In this document: in pieces, positions 59,543-64,000 of the stretch | Position numbering within the stretch: position 1 is the first letter of the stretch | How the letters are laid out: each line of letters opens with the position of its first letter | Source of the DNA: DASPKM01 sp035628135 | GTDB taxonomy: Bacteria; Bacteroidota; Bacteroidia; Chitinophagales; Chitinophagaceae | Reading direction: 5' to 3' | Assembly: GCA_035628135.1 (NCBI GenBank) | Contig: DASPKM010000006.1 | Location: forward strand, 620,001 to 684,000 | DNA: 64,000 nucleotides | Notes under the pieces: model-generated | Seen by the model: only the letters and a program-made list of their open reading frames with translations | Told to the model about the DNA's origin: nothing | The model's database searches: none | Position numbers and translations under genes: made by a program

Positions 59543-60202
59543 ATGCGAAAAACATTCCTTTTTGCAAGTGCTATCCTTTTGGCCAGTTTTAACCTCACCT
59601 ACGGCCAGCAATGGAGCGGAAGCTCAGGCACTACCGGAACAATTACCAGGAGCGGCGTTGTAGACATCCAGGGCGAAAGCAATGGCCTCATTGTAGACGC
59701 CGATGGATCTCAACGTATGGGATTCATGAAATATGCTACCACCTACGCCGGCATCTGGCGCACCTCGGACGCCTGGTTCGAGATTGGACGCGTTACTTCC
59801 GGCACACTTACTTCTCCCAGCGCACGCACCGTTGACTTTTTCATTCATGAATCAGGAAAGGTCGGCATCGGTACCACAGCTCCCGGTTCCTTTAAGCTGG
59901 CAGTGGAAGGAAAGATCGGCGCGAGAGAAATCCGCGTTACGCTCACCAATCCCTGGCCCGATTATGTTTTCAGCAATCAATACAAGTTGCGCAGCCTTCC
60001 CAGCCTGGAAGAATTCATCAAAAAACATGGCCATCTTCCCAACATGCCTACCGCGCAGGAAGTAAAAGACAACGGCATTGAACTGGGCGATATGAGCGGA
60101 AGGTTGCTGGAGAAGATCGAAGAGCTTACGCTTTATATGATAGAATTGAAAAAAGAAAATGAGCAGATCAAGCAGGAGTTGAAGAAGCTTAAAGGCAATT
60201 AA
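59543..60202 (+). CDS. Secreted protein with coiled-coil end (tail-fibre-like)
   Basis: The 219-residue protein has a signal peptide (FASAILLASFNLTYGQ). The middle contains short beta repeats (GVVDIQGESNGLIVDADGS, HESGKVGIGTTAPGSFKL) and VFSNQYKLRSLPSLEEFIKKHGHLPN. The KVGIGTTAPGSFKLAVEG pattern is shared by many Bacteroidota secreted proteins related to phage tail fibres. The end is a coiled coil (KIEELTLYMIELKKENEQIK). The role is unknown, perhaps a surface fibre or adhesin. It starts a three-gene secreted block inside the exopolysaccharide locus. Confidence 0.75.
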   Translation: MRKTFLFASAILLASFNLTYGQQWSGSSGTTGTITRSGVVDIQGESNGLIVDADGSQRMGFMKYATTYAGIWRTSDAWFEIGRVTSGTLTSPSARTVDFFIHESGKVGIGTTAPGSFKLAVEGKIGAREIRVTLTNPWPDYVFSNQYKLRSLPSLEEFIKKHGHLPNMPTAQEVKDNGIELGDMSGRLLEKIEELTLYMIELKKENEQIKQELKKLKGN

Positions 60203-60243
60203 CCTGCTTGCATACTCTTAATCTTTCATTCAAATTCATGTTT

Positions 60244-61425
60244 ATGAAGCGTATCAAATCATATATAGCATTGCTGTTGGTGCTATGCACGCATTACAGC
60301 TACAGCCAGTGCCTTTTAAACCCCGATTTTGGCGAGGAATGCGGCACACATACCACCGGCACCTGCGGCACTTTTCAAAATGACTGCATCCACAACTGGA
60401 AAAAATCCCATGGCACACCAGACCTGATACTCGCCAGCCCGTCTGGTCCCGGAAATGTCATGCACATGTGGGGCAAGACATACTCGGGCGAAGGCGTGTT
60501 TGCCTTGTACAATTTCGTGCAGGGCAATACGTATACGATCTACGTAAGAGCCGCGAGAGCCAACAATAACATTAATGGAGAATTACGGATAGCGGCAACA
60601 AATGACCTGGTGGCACAGCACCAATGGAATTATACCTGCGACTGGGGCATACCCAGCCCTTCCAGCAAGCAAGACATCACGAGCACCAACCTCACAACAA
60701 GTTACGTGACGTATGGGTGGGATTTTACCCCCAATGCCAATTATAGTCAATTCTGGATATATCCGTACTACTTTGCGGGAGATCAGTTTGACATATATGT
60801 TGACTTTGTGGTCATTTGTCCTAACATGTGTACCGGAACTGTTTATTATAATACAGGAACGGCACAACCCGGCACCTCGCGTGGCGCATATGTAAAGGCA
60901 GGGAGCAGCGCCCTTAGCGGAGGCTCCGGCACCGTTACCATTACTGACGGAACAACTACCAGGTTTGCCGCCATCAATGATGTATACCTGCTGCCCGAGT
61001 TCGAGGCGAGCATTACTTCCGGTGAATTCATTGCTGAAATAGTGTCGTGCTCCACACAGATCAGGACAAGGCCCGAACCTCCACTCCCGGAATTTGGCAG
61101 ACCGGTACAACCACCACCGCTCCTTTCGCCCGAGAGCTTACAAAGGGTTGTGGAAATGGACGACAGGGACGGGCCGTGGATTTATCCAAATCCCGCACGC
61201 AATGTAGTGTCGTTGCAATGGCCAAGGAATGCACCGGCTGAAATTACCGCTATACAGGTATTGAACGAACAGGGAGTAGTGGTAAAGCAGGTTGGTAAAA
61301 AATCCTACACTGTCATCAACCAACGGATCGAGATCTTTGTCGCCGACCTGCCCAACGGATTGTACGTAGTTAAAGTGATCACCGATAAAGAAACGCTCTC
61401 ACAAAAATTCCAGAAGATCAAATAA
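60244..61425 (+). CDS. T9SS-secreted protein (first of a paralogous pair)
   Basis: I start at ATG 60244 for a 393-residue protein with a signal peptide (SYIALLLVLCTHYSYSQ). A cysteine-rich beta domain follows (NPDFGEECGTHTTGTCGTF, FVVICPNMCTGTVYYN). A Pro-rich linker (about 285-300, with PPPLLSPE) leads to a type A T9SS sorting domain (WIYPNPARNVVSLQWP ... LPNGLYVVKVITDKE). The middle shares VYLLPEFEASITSGEFIAEIV with the next gene, which is a paralog. Function unknown. It may bind or display glycans at the surface. Confidence 0.78.
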   Translation: MKRIKSYIALLLVLCTHYSYSQCLLNPDFGEECGTHTTGTCGTFQNDCIHNWKKSHGTPDLILASPSGPGNVMHMWGKTYSGEGVFALYNFVQGNTYTIYVRAARANNNINGELRIAATNDLVAQHQWNYTCDWGIPSPSSKQDITSTNLTTSYVTYGWDFTPNANYSQFWIYPYYFAGDQFDIYVDFVVICPNMCTGTVYYNTGTAQPGTSRGAYVKAGSSALSGGSGTVTITDGTTTRFAAINDVYLLPEFEASITSGEFIAEIVSCSTQIRTRPEPPLPEFGRPVQPPPLLSPESLQRVVEMDDRDGPWIYPNPARNVVSLQWPRNAPAEITAIQVLNEQGVVVKQVGKKSYTVINQRIEIFVADLPNGLYVVKVITDKETLSQKFQKIK

Positions 61426-61432
61426 CATCCTA

Positions 61433-61460
61433 AACCGGGACTTAGCGATAAGTCCCGGTT
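61433..61460 (+). terminator. Hairpin between the two paralogous secreted-protein genes
   Basis: A perfect 12-bp stem (AACCGGGACTTA and complement) with a 4-base loop (GCGA) lies just after the first gene. The downstream bases (ATTAGAATCG) are only weakly T-rich, so it may attenuate rather than stop transcription. Confidence 0.6.
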
Positions 61461-61486
61461 ATTAGAATCGTTCAGAACTTTTTGCT

Positions 61487-62605
61487 ATGAAGCGGATCAT
61501 TTATACATCGTTCCTGTTCGTGCTCGGTACGAACATGGTACGAGGGCAATGGCTTACCAACAGCGATTTTGCGCAGTTCACCTGCACTTATCCATTTTCC
61601 TGCCTCGTAATAAAAGATGGCTGCGCTACCAACTGGTATGTATCTCATGGCTCCCCGCAGGTTTTTGGAACAAATGGCGCAGCCAGCAATTATGGCCTGA
61701 TGTGGAACAATGGTGTAGAAGCCGAAGGCATGTGGGCCAGCTATAGTTTCGTTCAAAACAAAATGTATACAATTACCATTAAGTCGCAGGCATCTTCAGG
61801 TCCGCCTGCCAATACCGGCGGTTATTACTTATTTGCCGCCAACAATATTGCCGACAACTGGGAATGTGGCGGAGGAGACCCCATTCCAACGGTCAGCGAC
61901 AAGCAACAGATAGCGCACACTTCAATGACGGCCAATACAGGCGTGTGGACCATTACCACCTACACGTTTACTGCCAACGCAAATTATGGACAGATATGGA
62001 TGTATCCCTATGTAACCGGCTCAGGCCCTCAATACATCTGGTATGTAGATTACATTACCATTTGCCCGGACATTTGCCTTCACACAGAAATTTTCAAGCA
62101 GGGGGCAGTTCCTTCGGGCGAAACCAAGGCCGGTGAAATACATGCAGGCACTACTGCGGGTACAGGAGGAACAGGCATCGTAACGGTGTGGCCTAACCTG
62201 AACACAACACTTACGGCGGCGATAGAAGTAAAACTGCTCCCGGAATTCAGCGCAGAAGTATCCACCGGAGAATTTATTGCACAGATTATTCCTTGCGAAG
62301 ACGAAGGCTCACGAACTTCGAGGACCACGGAATTCCCAAAAATCAAGCCGGAGAGGGAAGTCAATCCCAACGACTTTGCCATTTTCCCCAATCCAGCCAA
62401 CGACCTGTTGAGGATATTGCCGCCGGGAGGTTTACGGGTTACCACTGTTGAAATAATCAATACCCTTGGAATAGTAGTGTACAAGTCCGGAAGAAGCAGT
62501 TTAGACAAGCGACCCATCGAACTGGACATCGGGCACCTGGCGCCGGGCATGTATTTCGTGCGGCTCAACCGCAGCGTTGTAAAGAAGTTTCAAAAAATAG
62601 ATTAA
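61487..62605 (+). CDS. T9SS-secreted protein (second of a paralogous pair)
   Basis: The 372-residue protein has a signal peptide (IIYTSFLFVLGTNMVRGQ), a cysteine-rich beta domain (SDFAQFTCTYPFSCLVIKDG, IWYVDYITICPDICLHTEIF), a GTGGTGIVTVWPN loop and the shared LPEFSAEVSTGEFIAQII segment. It ends in a type A T9SS sorting domain (FAIFPNPANDLLRILPPGG ... GMYFVRLNRS). Order, spacing and length are close to the preceding gene, so the two arose by duplication. The terminator hairpin at 62612 closes this block. Confidence 0.8.
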   Translation: MKRIIYTSFLFVLGTNMVRGQWLTNSDFAQFTCTYPFSCLVIKDGCATNWYVSHGSPQVFGTNGAASNYGLMWNNGVEAEGMWASYSFVQNKMYTITIKSQASSGPPANTGGYYLFAANNIADNWECGGGDPIPTVSDKQQIAHTSMTANTGVWTITTYTFTANANYGQIWMYPYVTGSGPQYIWYVDYITICPDICLHTEIFKQGAVPSGETKAGEIHAGTTAGTGGTGIVTVWPNLNTTLTAAIEVKLLPEFSAEVSTGEFIAQIIPCEDEGSRTSRTTEFPKIKPEREVNPNDFAIFPNPANDLLRILPPGGLRVTTVEIINTLGIVVYKSGRSSLDKRPIELDIGHLAPGMYFVRLNRSVVKKFQKID

Positions 62606-62611
62606 AGCTCC

Positions 62612-62642
62612 AATAAAGGCTACTGTTACAGTAGCCTTTATT
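62612..62642. terminator. Long symmetrical hairpin closing the secreted-protein block
   Basis: A 15-base arm (AATAAAGGCTACTGT) and its exact complement flank one central T, so the loop is formed by the innermost bases. T-rich on both sides, it is likely a terminator usable in both directions. Confidence 0.75.
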
Positions 62643-62655
62643 ATTCCCGTTTCTG

Positions 62656-62663
62656 TAGTTTTG
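62656..62663 (+). promoter_or_regulatory. -7 promoter box abutting the methyltransferase start
   Basis: TAGTTTTG, an exact TAnnTTTG match, ends 5 bases before the ATG at 62669, directly after the terminator hairpin. It starts a new transcript for the methyltransferase and the polymerase-like gene. Confidence 0.6.
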
Positions 62664-62668
62664 CGCTC

Positions 62669-63400
62669 ATGCCAGACAATAAAGCCGAGAAGTATTTAAA
62701 GCATCAGAGTTTTCAACCCGGTTTTTCCAGTCTTTTTCTCAACCCTTTTTATCTTGTAAGGCGCAACCTGTTCAAGCATATCCGCGCACACGCTCCCAAA
62801 TTACAGGGCAAGCTGCTCGATTTCGGCTGCGGCCGCAAGCCATACCAAAACCTGTTTACTGTCCAGGAATACATCGGCGTAGACATGCAGCATACCGGCC
62901 ACGACCACGCCAACTCAAAAGTAGATGTGTTCTACGATGGCAAAACGCTTCCCTTCGCCAACCAAACCTTCGATGCGTTGTTGTGCAGCGAAGTGCTCGA
63001 ACACATCTTCAATCCCGATGAAATATTACCCGAAATACATCGCGTGCTGAAGCCAGGCGCAAAAGCCCTCATTACCGTGCCCTTCGTTTGGAATGAGCAC
63101 GAAGTGCCGTACGACTATGCCCGGTACACCAGCTTTGGCATCGAACATTTATTGAGCAAGCACGGGTTCCGCGTGCTGGAATTGCAAAAGAGCGGAACCT
63201 TTGTGCAAGTGATCTTTCAATTGTGGGCGTTGTATTTTTTTGAGAAGCTGCGGAGGCTTGGCCGCGCGGGCTATGCGCTATCGCTGTTATTTATTGTGCC
63301 CATCAACCTGGCAGGCGCCACCATTGCGCGCATATTTCCACGCAATCATTCGCTGTACTTCAATAATATTGTGCTGGCCGAAAAAGCAAGTCCCGCATGA
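62669..63400 (+). CDS. Class I SAM methyltransferase
   Basis: The 243-residue protein has a SAM site in GKLLDFGCGRKPYQNLF (about 50-66), GVDMQHTGHDHANSK and the later motif SEVLEHIFNPDEILPEIHRVLKPG (read in halves), then LITVPFVWNEHEVPYDYAR. The C-terminus has a hydrophobic stretch (ALSLLFIVPINLAGATIA, about 210-228) that may anchor it to the membrane. It is likely to modify a glycan precursor. Its stop overlaps the ATG of the next gene (ATGA), so the two are translationally coupled. Confidence 0.85.
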   Translation: MPDNKAEKYLKHQSFQPGFSSLFLNPFYLVRRNLFKHIRAHAPKLQGKLLDFGCGRKPYQNLFTVQEYIGVDMQHTGHDHANSKVDVFYDGKTLPFANQTFDALLCSEVLEHIFNPDEILPEIHRVLKPGAKALITVPFVWNEHEVPYDYARYTSFGIEHLLSKHGFRVLELQKSGTFVQVIFQLWALYFFEKLRRLGRAGYALSLLFIVPINLAGATIARIFPRNHSLYFNNIVLAEKASPA

Positions 63401-64000
63401 TGCGCAAAGCCACCATAGCCTACTTCATCTTTACCCTGGCGGTATTGTACATTATTTCGCCCTGGTTCTTCGAAAAGAGATTATTGTTCAACGAAATACT
63501 GTCTGCAACAGGTTTCGCCATCCTGGTATGGAAACGCTTCCGTACCGGCAACGATCCCCTAAGCATTGCCATGGTGCTTTTGCTCACCTGGAGCGGACTG
63601 CACGCCATTACTTCGCTGGCGCGCATGGACGGACTGTATTTTTATTTCAGGAACCTGGTGATCATGTACTCGATGATGGCTTTTTTTTTAGGGTTCTTTT
63701 TATTCAAATACCTCGGCCCTTTCATACGAAAGATCAGGAACCTGCTGCGCGCATTTATCGGCGTGTTTGTGCTGATACCCCTTCCACGCCTGCTGTTCGA
63801 ACGCTTTGGGGTGGCCATGCTGTTTCCTGCCCTGTTTAAAAATGCCGCCAATAAATGGATAGGGTTCCTGCTCATCGTCCTCAACATCGTGTACGGCATT
63901 TCTTACAACTCATTTACCTCGGTGCTGGTGGCTTCGTTCTTTGTATTCCTGTTCATTGCTCCCGGTTACCGGTTTTTCGTGCAGACAGCGGCGGTATTGT
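63397..64000 (+). CDS. O-antigen ligase/polymerase-like membrane protein, 5' part only
   Basis: An open frame starts at ATG 63397 within the ATGA overlap and runs without a stop to the window edge, giving 201 residues. It has about five membrane helices (IAYFIFTLAVLYIISPWFF, IMYSMMAFFLGFFLFKYL, FIGVFVLIPLPRLLF and others) with short loops, as in Wzy or WaaL-type proteins that join polysaccharide units. No catalytic loop is visible yet, because the C-terminal half is missing, so a generic polytopic role cannot be excluded. Position after the methyltransferase in an exopolysaccharide locus supports the name. Confidence 0.55.
   Translation, partial: MMRKATIAYFIFTLAVLYIISPWFFEKRLLFNEILSATGFAILVWKRFRTGNDPLSIAMVLLLTWSGLHAITSLARMDGLYFYFRNLVIMYSMMAFFLGFFLFKYLGPFIRKIRNLLRAFIGVFVLIPLPRLLFERFGVAMLFPALFKNAANKWIGFLLIVLNIVYGISYNSFTSVLVASFFVFLFIAPGYRFFVQTAAVL

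Noticed and set aside
1..64000. Insertion sequences, CRISPR arrays, rRNA genes or prophage
   Set aside because: I looked for transposase motifs, regular spacer-repeat arrays, rRNA stretches and phage structural genes and saw none.

Overview
The window looks like a chromosomal segment of a Bacteroidota bacterium, most likely from the Chitinophagaceae or a near relative. The evidence is mixed. Secreted proteins end in type A sorting domains of the type IX secretion system (T9SS). Promoters carry the Bacteroidota -7 box TAnnTTTG, and purine-rich Shine-Dalgarno sites are largely absent. There are a LytS-type propeller kinase with a LytTR regulator, a YfiR/TonB-receptor pair and menaquinone synthesis by the futalosine route (mqnA). 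I see no IS element, CRISPR array, phage or rRNA. There is one tRNA, Leu(CAA).

Layout. 1-10500 is a surface-glycan and signalling region: the end of a YfhO-like membrane protein, a GT4 glycosyltransferase, a tightly packed minus-strand run (three GT2-type transferases, a propeller histidine kinase and its LytTR response regulator) and two methyltransferases reading the other way. 10500-19800 is housekeeping: mqnA, purB, a GNAT acetyltransferase, prfC, a YitT-type membrane protein, a MacB-type permease, tsaD, a tRNA1(Val) methyltransferase, hscB and tRNA-Leu. 19800-40800 is mostly cell-envelope and secreted proteins: an SBBP-repeat protein, a class C serine hydrolase, a secreted Hcp-fold protein, a TonB receptor with YfiR, a manganese catalase, a 1217-residue LamG/HExxH protein, lipoproteins and a PKD/Ig-type protein. 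Three broken genes lie here.

41100-43300 is a compact metal-response cassette: an AraC-type regulator fused to an HMA-like CxxC domain, an unlisted 32-residue cysteine-rich peptide and a multicopper oxidase. 44718-47996 encodes a 1092-residue protein that I read as DUF4062-like + Pro/Ala linker + EVE-like + KAP P-loop NTPase. It looks like a stand-alone conflict or defence NTPase and is the most unusual gene in the window. 48200-56000 holds an AraC regulator, a phytanoyl-CoA dioxygenase-like protein, the ybbP/ybbA transporter with a divergent tesA-like esterase, and the cbpM/cbpA chaperone pair. 56000-64000 is an exopolysaccharide locus (WcaJ-type sugar transferase, flippase, methyltransferases and a polymerase/ligase-like membrane protein cut by the window end), interrupted by three secreted proteins.

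Two patterns cut across the window. One is an octamer-periodic intergenic repeat (GTCATTRR and its complement) at three places: 17276-17306, 48707-48770 and 53906-54018. The other is a set of -7 promoter boxes that end only 3-9 bases before the ATG, implying leaderless or near-leaderless mRNAs. Both helped to correct start codons. Family names come from reading motifs by eye; no database search was run.
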